DNA of 64,000 bases from Pyropia yezoensis (lineage: Eukaryota; Rhodophyta; Bangiophyceae; Bangiales; Bangiaceae): contig CM020618.1 in assembly GCA_009829735.1 (NCBI GenBank), positions 9,639,119 through 9,703,118 of the forward strand. Direction: 5' to 3'. Shown here in pieces: positions 50,371 through 61,213 of this stretch. Within the stretch, counting starts at the first letter, position 1. Every line of letters starts with the position of its first letter. The translations under genes and the position numbers were made by a program. The notes beneath the pieces are model-generated. The model ran no database searches and was not told the origin of the DNA. It was given only the letters and a program-made list of their open reading frames with translations.

Positions 50371-52986
50371 CTAGTAGGCCTCCTCCTCCCCCCCCTCTTC
50401 CGCGGCGGTCGCCTCGGCAATCGCATCGTCAGGGTGCAACGCGCCGCCCAGCACTGGCGCGTACTCGAGCGACGCGGACAACAGGCCGCTGTCGAGCATC
50501 GCCGCCGCCACGGACCGCACGGTGCCAACGGGGCCACCCACCACGCCGCCGCATGTTCCCTCCGGCCTACCCCCCTCCTCACGCGGCCATACCGCCCGCG
50601 CGCGCGAGCCGGGCGGCGGCAGCCAGTCGACCGACACGCTCCGCCCCATAGGCGCGGACCAGCCGCCCACTTCCCCAGGGACCGTCCCCGCCGCCGCCTC
50701 CGCCGCAGCCGTCGCGGGGGCGCCCCCCCCACCTACCGGGGTGCGGCCGCCGCGGCGGCGGCGGAGGGGCGCCGGGAAAAGCCCCCCACCAGACAGCGGC
50801 GGCAGCCGACCCGACGTGGCCGACACGCCCGACAGCAGGCTGTCACGCGAGGCCGACAGGGGCACCCCCCCAGCCCAAACGCGGGGGGCACCCTCCGCGG
50901 GCCCACCCGGCGAGGGGGCCAAGTAGGCCGACGAGCCCGGTGACGCCAGGCCCCCCGCCGACGCAAGCGACGCGGACACTGAGCGGGAGGCGCGGAGGAG
51001 GGCGCGGCCAAGCGGCCCGTCCCCGCCGGGAGAGCCCGCAGAGGCAGCTAGGGACGATACAAACGCCACCGCGGAGGGCGGTGCGTAGTCGCGAGGTGCA
51101 TCCGCGTCAACGGAATAAGTAGGGGTGGTGCCTCCCGGTGTGGGGGCGTAGGGGGACGCGACGCCAGAGTGCCGGCGGAAGCCAACACCGAGGAGAGGGG
51201 TCGACTCGGAACGGACGACAGGAGACGAGCGTTTAACGTCGACCCCAACGCCGGAACCAACGGTGGAGCCCGCAACGCCGGTCGCGGCGGCGGCCGTTGC
51301 CGCAGCGCCCGCCTCCACGGCAGCCAAGGCCGCCGCGTCGGCCAGCCACAGCCGCTCCGCCGCCGCGTTCTCGCAAACGCGCCGCGTTACGGAAAAGGCA
51401 ATCACATTCAACGCGCAAGCGGTCGCGGCGAGCAAAAATGGGAGGTCATACGACGACGTGGACGTCCGGAGGGTGCCCGTCACCACCGCGCCGGTGGCGT
51501 TGCCCAGAAGCCCACACCCAAACAGGGCCGACTGGACGCGCCCCAGGTCGCGACGGCCAAACACAACGGGTCCGAGAGAGTAGAGGCAGTTGAAGGTGGC
51601 GCCATAGCCAAGGCCAAAGACGATAGTAAACGCCAACACCACCCATGGCGACGCCGTCAGGGCGGGCAGGCGCAGTGGGCCCAGCCAGAGGGCCTCTTCA
51701 CCGGCGGGGCCGGTCGCCCAAGAGCCCGACGCAAACAGCAGCGAAACCCCAATGGCGGTGAGAAGCGACGCCCCCGCGGCGATGCGGAAGCGGTTGAAGC
51801 GGTCGCCGAGGTGCCCGCCCGCCAGCTTTGCCAAAAACGCACACCCGTTGAGCGACGAAAAGTATAAGGACGCTACCGACAGCGGCATGCCCCGGTCAAT
51901 GGTGAGGAAAAAGAGCAAGTTCTCGCCGACGGAGCCAAAGGTGTACTGCATCAGCGCATACGACGCGGCAAATCCGAAAAAAGTGCGGCGGCGGGCCGAG
52001 GCGGCGGCCGCCGCCGCGGCTGCAGCCATAGCCGCCTCGGACGGAGAGAGGAGGGGGGGTTGGGCGGGCGCCGCTGCAGGGGGGGGCGGCGACGGAGGAG
52101 GAGCGGCCTCCGTGGCGCCCTCTTCTGCGCCCGCACCAGGGGCGGCGGCTGCAGCAGTTGCGCTCTCGGCAATGGTCGGCATCCGTGGGGCGGCGCTGAG
52201 ACCGAGTGACAGCAGACTCTCCGCAGTGGCGGGGGCACCCGCGCTGGGCGGCATGCCGATCGACGGAGGCAGCATCACGGAAGGCGGGTTGGCGGAGCCT
52301 ACAGCCGACTCCGCGTCACCGAGGGTGGCCACTGGCGACGGGACCCCCCCCGGGTCCGCGTACGCCCTCTCTTGCTCCTCCTCATCATCATCATCCTTGT
52401 CGAGAAGGAAAAAGTAGGTCAACGGCAGCCCCACCGTCGTCAACACTGCTGACACAACCGCCATGCCGGCGCGCCAGCCCCACCGCCCGGCAATGGGCCC
52501 AATGAGCGCCGGAACGGCCGTGCCCGCCAGGCTGTACCCCGCCAGGACGAGCCCCATAGCGAGCCCCATCCCGCCGCCGCCCCCAAACCACCCAGCAATG
52601 AAAAGGGAGTAGACGGGGACGCCCGACACGGAGGAAAAGGTGGCCAAAGCCACGTGCGCGGCGCCCATCGCCCACAACCCGTGGACGGCCACCGCGTAGG
52701 CCGCTGTGATCACCGCGAGGCCGGCAATACCCCCCATCACCCCCGCCCGCGGGCCAATGGCGTCGACAAGCACACCGCCGGGAACGAGCAGCGCCACGTA
52801 GGCGAGTTTCCCCGCCGCCAGCGGCAGCATGGCCTGCCCAACGGTGAGGCCCAGGTCCCCGGCCAAAACGGGAAGGAGGGTGGTGGGAGTCATAAAAAAG
52901 GTGCCCGCCTGGATGCAATTCATCGCCATGGCGGCGGCGGCGACCACCCATCGCGTGTGCGGGGGGTACCGCCGTCGCTCGGCCAT
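50371..52986 (-). CDS. Major facilitator superfamily transporter with long cytosolic loop and tail
   Basis: 871 residues from ATG 52986 (MAERRRYPPHTRW). Six helices in the first 190 residues (WVVAAAAMAMNCIQAGTFF; MLPLAAGKLAYVALLVPGG; IAGLAVITAAYAVAVHGLW; VSGVPVYSLFIAGWFGG; GLVLAGYSLAGTAVPALIG; AVVSAVLTTVGLPLTYFFLL). MFS motif A is GGVLVDAIGPRAG between helices 2 and 3. An acidic, Ala-rich central loop (DKDDDDEEEQE onward, about 190-325) precedes helices 7-12 (335-560), with a second motif-A-like GGHLGDRFNRFR. The 300-residue C-tail is disordered. This is roughly twice the usual MFS size because of loop and tail. The substrate cannot be told; the layout is nearest to monocarboxylate/oxalate-type or nodulin-like members. 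Confidence 0.85.
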   Translation of the reverse strand: MAERRRYPPHTRWVVAAAAMAMNCIQAGTFFMTPTTLLPVLAGDLGLTVGQAMLPLAAGKLAYVALLVPGGVLVDAIGPRAGVMGGIAGLAVITAAYAVAVHGLWAMGAAHVALATFSSVSGVPVYSLFIAGWFGGGGGMGLAMGLVLAGYSLAGTAVPALIGPIAGRWGWRAGMAVVSAVLTTVGLPLTYFFLLDKDDDDEEEQERAYADPGGVPSPVATLGDAESAVGSANPPSVMLPPSIGMPPSAGAPATAESLLSLGLSAAPRMPTIAESATAAAAAPGAGAEEGATEAAPPPSPPPPAAAPAQPPLLSPSEAAMAAAAAAAAASARRRTFFGFAASYALMQYTFGSVGENLLFFLTIDRGMPLSVASLYFSSLNGCAFLAKLAGGHLGDRFNRFRIAAGASLLTAIGVSLLFASGSWATGPAGEEALWLGPLRLPALTASPWVVLAFTIVFGLGYGATFNCLYSLGPVVFGRRDLGRVQSALFGCGLLGNATGAVVTGTLRTSTSSYDLPFLLAATACALNVIAFSVTRRVCENAAAERLWLADAAALAAVEAGAAATAAAATGVAGSTVGSGVGVDVKRSSPVVRSESTPLLGVGFRRHSGVASPYAPTPGGTTPTYSVDADAPRDYAPPSAVAFVSSLAASAGSPGGDGPLGRALLRASRSVSASLASAGGLASPGSSAYLAPSPGGPAEGAPRVWAGGVPLSASRDSLLSGVSATSGRLPPLSGGGLFPAPLRRRRGGRTPVGGGGAPATAAAEAAAGTVPGEVGGWSAPMGRSVSVDWLPPPGSRARAVWPREEGGRPEGTCGGVVGGPVGTVRSVAAAMLDSGLLSASLEYAPVLGGALHPDDAIAEATAAEEGGEEEAY

Positions 52987-54822
52987 GGGGGGGGGGGGGG
53001 GCGCGCCGGGGACGACATACCCGCCCCGGCGGAAGCGACACCCGTCATGGAAGCACCGTCGTGCGATGGCTGCTCAGAATGTCAAAGTAAAGAGGAGGGG
53101 GAGGCGTCGGTGTGGCAGCGGTGAGGAAGATGGGACAATGACGGTCACGGTGGGGGCAAGAGGGTAGAGGGACGGCAACGGGGACGGGGGGAGGCGAGGC
53201 GGGCGAGGTGGCCGTGCCTTCTCGCGACGGACAGCAGGGAGGCGTGGGCGGTGTGGCGGTAGGCCCCGCCCCCGTCCAGGCCCCGCAGCCGGTACAGTAG
53301 TAGCGCGTACGCCAGCAGGTGCCGGGGCAGGAGCAGCAGGAGGTTTGGAGTTGAGCTGGCGCGGCAGGTGCAGGACCACGTGCGGCACCGCCCCCCCTCC
53401 TCCACAGCCACTGCTGCAAGGGATGCTTGGTGCTTTGGCCCCGCGACCGCACACGCGTGCCGGGCCGCTGACGCAGCCGTCCTCCGCGCCAGAGGGGGAT
53501 GTGGCTGAAGTTGGTGGCCCCCCCCTAGTAGCTACTGTGGAGATTGTGGGCGGGGCTCGTGGCAGGTGGGAGCCAATCAGGATGAGAGCCGCAACTGACA
53601 AAACAATCGGAAGGAAAAGAACTGCACGACGCTGCCGACGACAACCGCAGGTCGTTGGCACCTCGTCGTGCACGGACGTCACGGTCACCGTGACTGTCAC
53701 CGATATGAAAACGGTGCCGCGGCATGCGCGGACGGGTCGTCGGTGCCGCGGCGGGCGCGAACGGCCCGTCGGCTCCGCCTGCAACGCAAGAAACGAAGTG
53801 AGAATGTAGAAAACAGGATGAAGAGACAGCACATGCGGAAGCTTCTCTGTCCGAGGCAACAACGCCAACGAGATTCACATCTTGGGAAGGCTCCCGCTCT
53901 GTCTATTTACCTCGTGCTACTCGGCGCGGCGCGGCGCAGCGACTCGGCGGAACGGCCACGTGCCTCTGCATCGCGGCTGCCAACTGGCATTCCGTGGGGC
54001 ACGCGCCGTCACTGTCCTCGCCACCGCCAGGCGGTGGCGCCGTGAGCGGGAGGAGGGCGCCACTGGCCCAACCGCCGTAGCGACAGATGGTGGCAGCGGT
54101 GGGGGTGGCCGCTACGGGTAACAACGGAGGTGGCGGCGATGATAGCGGCCGGACTGGTGGGGGTGGCTGCGGCCTAGCCCCTATCCGCCCGGGCGTGGGC
54201 AAGCCCAGGTGGCCCGTGCGGCAGGACCGGCGACACGCCTTGCCGCATCCATATGAAAGTGAAACGGTCACTCTCCCAGGCGAGCGTGAGCACAAAGGCA
54301 GCTGGCGAGGGGACCTGACAAGGACTGACATTGAGGCATCATGCTTCTTTACGACTACACTGACGGCGGGGCCGACGGGCGCACTCATACACAAAGTCAT
54401 CAGCAGGCCGACAGCCAGTGAGCTACACACGGGTGGGCTGGCGAACTGCACAGGGGGGAAACAGTCTCCTACCGCAGCCACCACCGCCACAAGCACTGCC
54501 ACCGCCACCGCCACCGCCACGGCCACCGCCACAACAGCCACCGCCACGGCCACCGCCACAACAGCCACCGCCACCGCCACCGCCATCACCATCGCCACCG
54601 CCACCGCCCACCGCCAGCCGCTGCCACCACAACCAACGCTACCACCATCACCACCGCCACCGACACCATCGTCACAGCCACCACCCCACCACGGCCACTC
54701 ATGCCACCTCTACACTCGCCGCAGCCCACGCCACCGCTAAACCGCGCAGCGCCGCCACCCCACCGCCCCGCCGGGGTTCCTCACAGCACGCGCGCCACCG
54801 CCGGCCATGCAGCGACAGTGCA
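52987..54822. other. Intergenic region upstream of the transporter
   Basis: A G run starts at 52987. A minus-strand frame at 53074-53868 contains one hydrophobic stretch (AVLFLPIVLSVAALILIG) but is Pro-rich and overlapped by other frames, so I do not call it. The block at about 54477-54720 is a (CCACCG)n minisatellite that makes spurious Pro/Thr frames. Confidence 0.4.
54477..54720. repeat. CCACCG-type minisatellite
   Basis: Imperfect hexamer array of CCACCG, CCACGG and CCACAA units. It lies about 100 bp downstream of the RBBP6-like gene. Confidence 0.8.
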
Positions 54823-57800
54823 TCAGCGGCCGCGGCCGCGCGAGCCCCGCCGACGCCGCTCCGCGCCGCCCGCCGACGCGGCGCCGCCCCCCCCCGAGAG
54901 CCCGCCGGCCGCGGCGGCGCCACCGGCCGCCAGTGCCCCCCCGGTGGTGCCCCCATTGGAACCGTCCCCCCCCGTCTTCATCCCCAGCCGCGAGTGCACC
55001 GACAGGCGCTCGTGGACAGACCTCCGGGGCGGCTCTGCGGCGGCGGTCGGACCGGCTGACGCTGCCCCAATTCGCGAGTGCACCTGCCGCGTCTTGTCGC
55101 CGACGCGACCTTCAAGGCCGCGGCCGCCACGGTCACCGCCGCCGCTGCCGCCGACGCCGCCATCCGTCTGCACGCGTGCCCGCTTGAACGCCAAGTCTTT
55201 GCCACTATTGGGGGTGGAGGCGCGCTGCCCTGGAGGCCACGGCGACGGCGTCGCAACGTGCCCACCAACTGGTCCGCTACTGAAAGGCGACCGAGTGGCT
55301 CCGTTCATGGCACCACGGCCACCGACCATGGCACCGCCACGGCCGCCGTTGAGCCGGCTGGCCACCCCCGCGGCACCACCGCCCATACCCCGGCGACCGT
55401 GCCCACCGCCAGCGTCCGCCCCTGGTCGACCACTCGTCGGTAACTTATCGGCAGAACGGCTGCGCTTCCTGCCGTCCCGCCGGCCACCTGACCGCTCCCC
55501 TTCCCGGCCACGGTCACGTTCGTCATAGTAGGCGCCCTTGCCGCCTCGTCCGCGCTCCTGTTGCCAATCTCGGTTTCGCCCATGGTCACGGTCATGGTCA
55601 CGGTCGCGGTCGCGGTCGCGGTCCCTCCCTCGATCCCGTTCCTGCTCCCGGCGGCCGTCAGAGGGCCACCGCGGGGGGGACCGAGCCCGCCGCGTGCCCC
55701 CACCACCCGGTGCCGCATAAGATAGTCGCGATGCCACCACTGGGCGAGTATCAGCGCGTCGCGGTGACCGCGAGTGACGATGGCGCCGCGCCGGGGAGCG
55801 CGTACGCAAACCCCCACCGCGTCGACCGCGCGACCGCGAGCGGGACCGCGACCGCGACCGCGAGCGGGACCGCGCCGAAACAACACCTGTAGCGACGGGA
55901 GCATCGCCGGCACCGGCGCCGCCAGGCAAAGCGCCTGAGCTGGCAACCGCAGTGGCCGACCCGGCCAAAAGCGCGTCTTGTGGCCTGGACCGTGACCGGC
56001 TATGAGACGGTCGCGGAAACATGCCTGGCGACGGCGACGGCGACCGCGACAATCGTCGTCGCGGTGACCGGTCGACAGAACGGGACCGTGAGCGAGACAT
56101 GGACCGCGTGTGACTGCGCGAAAATGAACGCCCGCGGGAACGACCGCCATACGGAGACCGCGACCGCGACCGCGACCGAGACCGCGACCGCGACCGTGAC
56201 CGCAACGGGGACCGAGACCGTGACCGTGACCGCGAGAGGCTGGGGGTGCGAGAGCGGGAGCAAGTTCGCGACCGCCCCGACATACCACCCGACGAGCGGG
56301 ACCGCGACCGCCGGGGGGAGCGTGAAAAGGAACGCGATTGTGAGCGGGAGCGGCCTCTAGAGAGAGAGCGAGAGCGAGAAAGAGATCGGGAGCGCCGCGG
56401 TGAGCGTGAAAAGGAACGAGATCGAGAGCGGGAGCCACCACGCCGGCCGTTGCCAGCACCAGGCGCGGGGCGGCCGCCGCCAACGCCGGGGACAGCAGAG
56501 GAGGATGCCAGCGCCCCACCTCGCTGCTGCTGTCCCGGCGGCTGTTGCTGCTGCGCTTGGGAGCTCTGCCAAAACGCCTGCATGTACTGCTGGTATTGAG
56601 CCATCTGGGCGGGGTTGAAACCCGGCATAGCACCCCCGAACATGCCAGGTGGCATCCCGCCCGGAGGCAACACCCCACCCGCAGATGGAATCACGCCGCC
56701 CATTGGTGGGATGGGCGGGCCACCACGGCCACCTACTCCCAGGGGAGAAACCCCCAAACCCGGCGGCCACCCTGGTGGCATACCAGGCGGACCCATCCCT
56801 CCCGGCGGCCGAAAGCCCATCGGTGCCATACCGGGGAGACCCACAGGGAAGCCGGGCGGTAGCATAGGCGGCAACCCTCCACGGCCACGTCCCGCAAACA
56901 GGGGGGGGGCGGGACCGCCGCGGCCAAACCCAATGCCTGGGGGGGCGGCACCAAACGCGTTCCGGGGCGCTACTGTCGCGTGGCCACCGCGGCCAGTGGG
57001 GAATGTGCCACCACGGCCGCCGCGTCCGCCGCGAGCCCCAGCAGGCCCAAACACATTTGCGTGGGGTGGCGGGAGGGGGGACCGTCCGCCATTAGCGCTG
57101 CCGCCGGCCCACCCGCCTCGGGGACCACCCCCCGGTGGGCCAGGCCAGCCTGCACCACGGCCACCACGCACGACGGGTCGAGCGGCCATTGGTGACGGCG
57201 TGACCGACGGTGGCACTGGTGAAGTGAGTACAGGGGGGGGGGGGGGAGGACCAGCGGGAGTCACGGCCGCCGGCACTGGCATTGGGATGATTGGCTTGGC
57301 CCCACTCGCGGCAACAACCACCGCCGCAGCCGCCACGTCCGCCGCGTTAAGCTCTTCCTCCTCCTCCAGTGTGTCGTCCCCACCACCACCACCATCCCCC
57401 CCAACCGCACTCGCCGTAGTAGAAGCACCCTCCGCCGTTGGCTCCACCGCCGACCCGCCCTCTGCCGCACCGCTTCCATCGCCGTCATTCGATGCCACGT
57501 CGTTACTTCCGGTTGCCACCGCCGCCTCGGCTTGCGCGGCCGTCGCCGCCGCCAGCCGTTCCTGCTCCATTCGCGACACGCGAAGACCAGCGGTTTGTCG
57601 GGCAAACTCTTCTTCATTCGGCTGCAGGGTAACAAACTGTCCCGACCTAAGCTGCAGCCCCGTCCCCGAGCTCGGCACCGGAACGGAGCGAAGCATGGAC
57701 TGGGGGATCCCCGTCGGTCGCCGCACACGGACTTTGTCAAACGTCGGGTCCCCGTTGGTGGGGCACTGATCAATCCAGTGGCCGGGCTTGCCGCACCGGT

Positions 57801-58487
57801 GGCACACGTAGTTGGGGCCAGGCGTCGGCGCACGGTCTGCGTGGCTGCCACCAACGCCCCCCCCCCCCCCACACCATAACCGCCCCCGCCCCCGCCGCCT
57901 CCACCATAACCGCCTCGAAAGCCACCACCACCATAACCACCGCCAAAGCCGCCCCGGTGCATGGGAAAGCTCGTCCGCTCAAAGCCCGCGCCCGATGCGT
58001 CAACTAGTGCAGCAATTCGCTCGTGCTCCTCCTGTCCTGCGACGCGCTTGGGCGCAGCACCGCCCATGTACGTCGCCGCAGCTGAGCCATAGTCAGGCAG
58101 CATCCCCGTGTTTTGCACTGCCGATGCAGCAGCCGAGGCCGCCGCCGCCGCCGCCGCAGCAATGTTGGACTGGCCACGCTTGTCGATTTCCGAATAGCGC
58201 TCGTTCTTCTTAGCCATGGCCTGCTGGGATAGAATGCCACCGGGCTTGAGACCGGGCACCCGCCGAACAACCACCGACGTGTTCTTGGGCAGCAGGTACG
58301 CCTCGTCCGCGTAGTCATCGCTGGTCTGAGCGTCACTAATGTCAAGGTCAAAGCCCTCTCCATAGTTAAGCTTCTTCACCTCCACAATCCCCACCTTGAG
58401 GTCCGCGATGGATATGAAGTCGCCATCAAAGGTAACCGTGTCAAAGTCCCGCGCCGACTTGAAGCGAAAGTGCACGGCCGAGGACAT
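54823..58487 (-). CDS. RBBP6/Mpe1-like protein: DWNN domain, zinc knuckle, RS domain (frame break at a C14 run)
   Basis: Start ATG 58487 (MSSAVHFRFKSARDFDTVTF). Residues 1-80 are a clear DWNN ubiquitin-like domain (DLKVGIVEVKKL, DLDISDAQTSDDYADE, LLPKNTSVVVRRVPG). An Ala-rich and then Gly/Tyr-rich stretch follows. After a run of 14 C (57857-57870) the frame must shift to reach the CCHC knuckle CHRCGKPGHWIDQC followed by PTNGDPTF and RRPTGIPQSM, the exact RBBP6 pattern. A Gly/Pro/Met-rich region, a long Arg/Ser region (about 450-620) and an Arg/Asp repeat follow, then stop at 54823. About 1,200 residues in all. RBBP6 and Mpe1 act in mRNA 3'-end cleavage; most have a RING after the knuckle, and none is seen here. 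The frame break is probably a homopolymer length error. Confidence 0.85.
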
Positions 58488-59807
58488 GGTCGGCCGCCGA
58501 TTGTAGACACGGCAGAACAAGCAGACAACGTCACAGGGGCTGCCAGCTCCAGGAGACGATGACGTGGGAAAAAGAGTTGATCAGCAGGCGGAAGTGGTCG
58601 CAGGTGCGGGGGGCCCTCCCGCGAAAGCGCGGTCAACAGAGAACCTCCCCCTCGCCTTGGCCCCGGCCTGTGAACGGGGTAGCCCAGCCTGGACAGCCAA
58701 AAGCCACGAGAGAAGCGACCGGCACCGCCGGTCAAGAGCTTCACAAAGCGGGGACGCGCACCCCTCGACGGAGCCAACAATCGCGCCACCGATCGGCGCA
58801 GCGTCATGCGCGTGACCATGCGAAGCGGCCACGCCGCGCACAGCCGCGTACGAATGCCGGCGCCGAGGGCGGCGGCTCTGAGCGTTGCAGGGCGCACACG
58901 CTTGGCGAGCAGCAGAGCGGTCGCGAAGTGCGGGCCGGCACCACGTGTCCAATCCGACTGCGATGGACTCGTATTTATATTGAACGACTTGGCTATATGT
59001 GTAATTGTCAACGATCAGCGCAGGAAGACGATGAGGAGGACCTCCTCACCTGGTGCTCGTCTGCATCTCAATGCTAGCCTACAGCTCGGTCGACTCGCAC
59101 GTACAACAGGGAGCCACAGCAGTCAGCGACGGGGCGCGGCGCTCTTTCCCTCAGACCTCGATGGACCTTCTTCCCCAGCGCGTAGGCGTATTCCGTGGGT
59201 CGACACGACCTTGGCGTCGGGTCCCTTTGCCCGCTCCGCCGCGAAGATGCGGGGCGAGGGCATCGCATATCCACGGGCGATGGCAACGCCTTGCGGCGGC
59301 GAGCCTGTCCGCCGGCGTGGCCGCCCATACCATCTCGGCGCAGGCCTCTCTCGACGCTGCGAGCAACGGTCCCGCCCCCGTCGGATCTGTCGCCATCACC
59401 GACGGCACGGTCGGGACCTTCTCCGAACCTGCTGTTGTGGAAAAGCTGCATGAGCAGAAGGTAAACCACCACTCCATGGGCTGCCCACCGCAATCGCGGG
59501 CGGTGGGGAACCGCCCGTGGGCGGCAGCAATGGCTGCGGCGGCGTCGGCGCCACCACCGTCGCCCCCGGCAAGAAAGTTAGGAGGCAGCCAAACGCATCC
59601 GCGGGGTAAGAAGCGTCCAGCTCCGCGGCGCGGGCGGCGTACTTAGAGATGGCCCGCATCTCGGGCGGTCAGGCGGACAGTAGCGACGGGTCGTGCGAGA
59701 GGGGGGGGGGGGGGCGCGGAAGGGGGGTGGGGGGGGAGTGCCGCCACAAGGGGTGCCACCGCCAGAGGGTGAGCGACAGCGGCGGCTGGACGGGCAGCGA
59801 CAACAAA
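58488..59807. other. Region upstream of the RBBP6-like gene
   Basis: A minus-strand frame at 59396-59659 starts well (MRAISKYAARAAELDASYPADAFGCLLTFLPG) and a further frame lies at 59151-59477 (SREACAEMVWAATPADRLAAARRCHRP). They might be exons of one gene, but I cannot link them or name a family. A G run lies at about 59700-59714. Otherwise nothing supportable. Confidence 0.35.
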
Positions 59808-60277
59808 TGTGGCAAAAACCACTCGCACACGCGACACCCAAGTTGGGGCGGTGCGCAAGGGCTGCCTCCCGTGTCGGGGGAACCGGAAGAAGTGCAAGTC
59901 GCACACACTCTGTCCCTGTTGTGGGGCAATCCCCCCACTGACAAACAAGAAGATGGTGTGTGGGCCAACAGTTTCTTGGTCGGGACGGGGAAGCAAGGCC
60001 AAGCCCCGCTGTCCCTCCCCTTATCCCCCCAAGGGTCCCCTCAGAATCTCGCCACTCAGAATCTCCCACCCCAGCACCTGCCCACCGGGCCACACGAAAA
60101 TTCAAGACGATAAATGCAGAAAACCCTCAAATCCACGTTGGATTCACTACTAAGCTAACTATCCCAAACTTCGGGAATATGGACCCAAATGCAGAGGGAG
60201 GAACGGGTCAGGCTAGTGGCCTGCCGCCCCTTGCATGGCACGTGTTGCCCCCCTACCTGGGGGTCAATACTGCCACA
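59808..60277 (-). repeat. Chromovirus LTR on the minus strand, with polypurine tract
   Basis: Reverse-complement copy of the LTR at 62199-62664 with about 93-95% identity by eye. It runs TGTGGC...GCCACA on the minus strand. Directly before its start, GAGGAGAGGGGAG (minus strand, 60290-60278) is a good polypurine tract, so this is the 3' LTR of a minus-strand element whose internal part is mostly lost. Confidence 0.75.
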
Positions 60278-60612
60278 CTCCCCTCTCCTCAGTTCCGACC
60301 GACCCGGTCGTCCCTGCGAGGTGGTATAGAAACGCACATCGCGGCGTTGGGGGCGCGATTTGCTGTCCCCCCGGTACGTCACTTGGACGTGGAGGTGGTC
60401 ACGTTGACCGCCCCGCTCCTCAAGCTTGCCCACTTGGCAGCTTGCTCTTATCGGTACACACCTCACCACCACCAACACATCCTCGTCACCTTTCCCTGGG
60501 CCGCCCCACGCTGGGGAGGCCACCCATCTACCCGCGATCCGAGCCCCCCTCAACTCGAGGTGGGTCTCGTGCAACTGCAACCAGGTCGTCTCTCCCTAAC
60601 TTGGGCAGAGCC

Positions 60613-61161
60613 ATGGTGACCCCGGGGGTGGAGACTGACTCCTTGGATGAACGTATGGAGGGCACGTCCTACGATGCAGCGCCCGCCGGGACTTCCGGCG
60701 GGGGCTCCGCGGTCGCTCTGGGGGATGGGATGCCCGCGTCACCCGGCTTTGGGTTGGCGGCGGGATCTCCCCCGGAGACGGGCCGCGTTGTTCCACGGGA
60801 GGCCTTGGGGCGGTGGTTTTACCCCGCTTGGCTTCTGTATGAGGAGGGGTTGACTGTTCTCCGCTGTGGCCGACTTGGCACAGCGATGAGTCGCGTATGG
60901 GACCGCCTACGGGAGAAGTTCCCCCGTAAGGTCGGGTTTCCTCCCGACTTCAGGACGGACCAGTTTGCCTTCCTGGATGAGGACGAGGTCGAAGACGTGC
61001 AGCGGGCCAAGGCCGTGGTGGACCGCGGGGGCACTATCCCAGGCACTGGCGACATGCCAACCTTCACTTGGGACGCGGTGGCAACTCGCCCCCCGTACCT
61101 TCGCGACGTCGATCCGCACACTCATCACCTTGATCTGCGGATGGAGAAGGGTGTCCGGTGA
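60613..61161 (+). CDS. Unrecognised 182-residue protein in a retroelement context
   Basis: ATG 60613 (MVTPGVETDSLDERMEG). Residues 1-60 are Gly/Ala/Ser-rich. The rest looks folded (RWFYPAWLLYEEGLTVLRCGRLGTAMSRVWDRLREKFP, DQFAFLDEDEVEDVQRAKAVV, TFTWDAVATRPPYLRDVDPHTHHLDLRM). Codon use is less GC-biased than host genes and like the chromovirus. It lies antisense to the minus-strand LTR element and 50 bp before the third solo LTR. It may be an element-borne gene. No family recognised; it may be truncated. Confidence 0.45.
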   Translation: MVTPGVETDSLDERMEGTSYDAAPAGTSGGGSAVALGDGMPASPGFGLAAGSPPETGRVVPREALGRWFYPAWLLYEEGLTVLRCGRLGTAMSRVWDRLREKFPRKVGFPPDFRTDQFAFLDEDEVEDVQRAKAVVDRGGTIPGTGDMPTFTWDAVATRPPYLRDVDPHTHHLDLRMEKGVR

Positions 61162-61213
61162 GGTCCCCACTTGGTGACCTCGGCTCAACCTCGAGTTTCC
61201 GCAGCAGACACCT

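Noticed and set aside
53074-53868. Minus-strand membrane protein upstream of the transporter
   Set aside because: Only one hydrophobic stretch in a Pro/Arg-rich frame overlapped by others; too weak to call.
54418-55528. Pro/Thr-rich plus-strand proteins
   Set aside because: They arise from the CCACCG minisatellite and antisense of the RS-domain gene.
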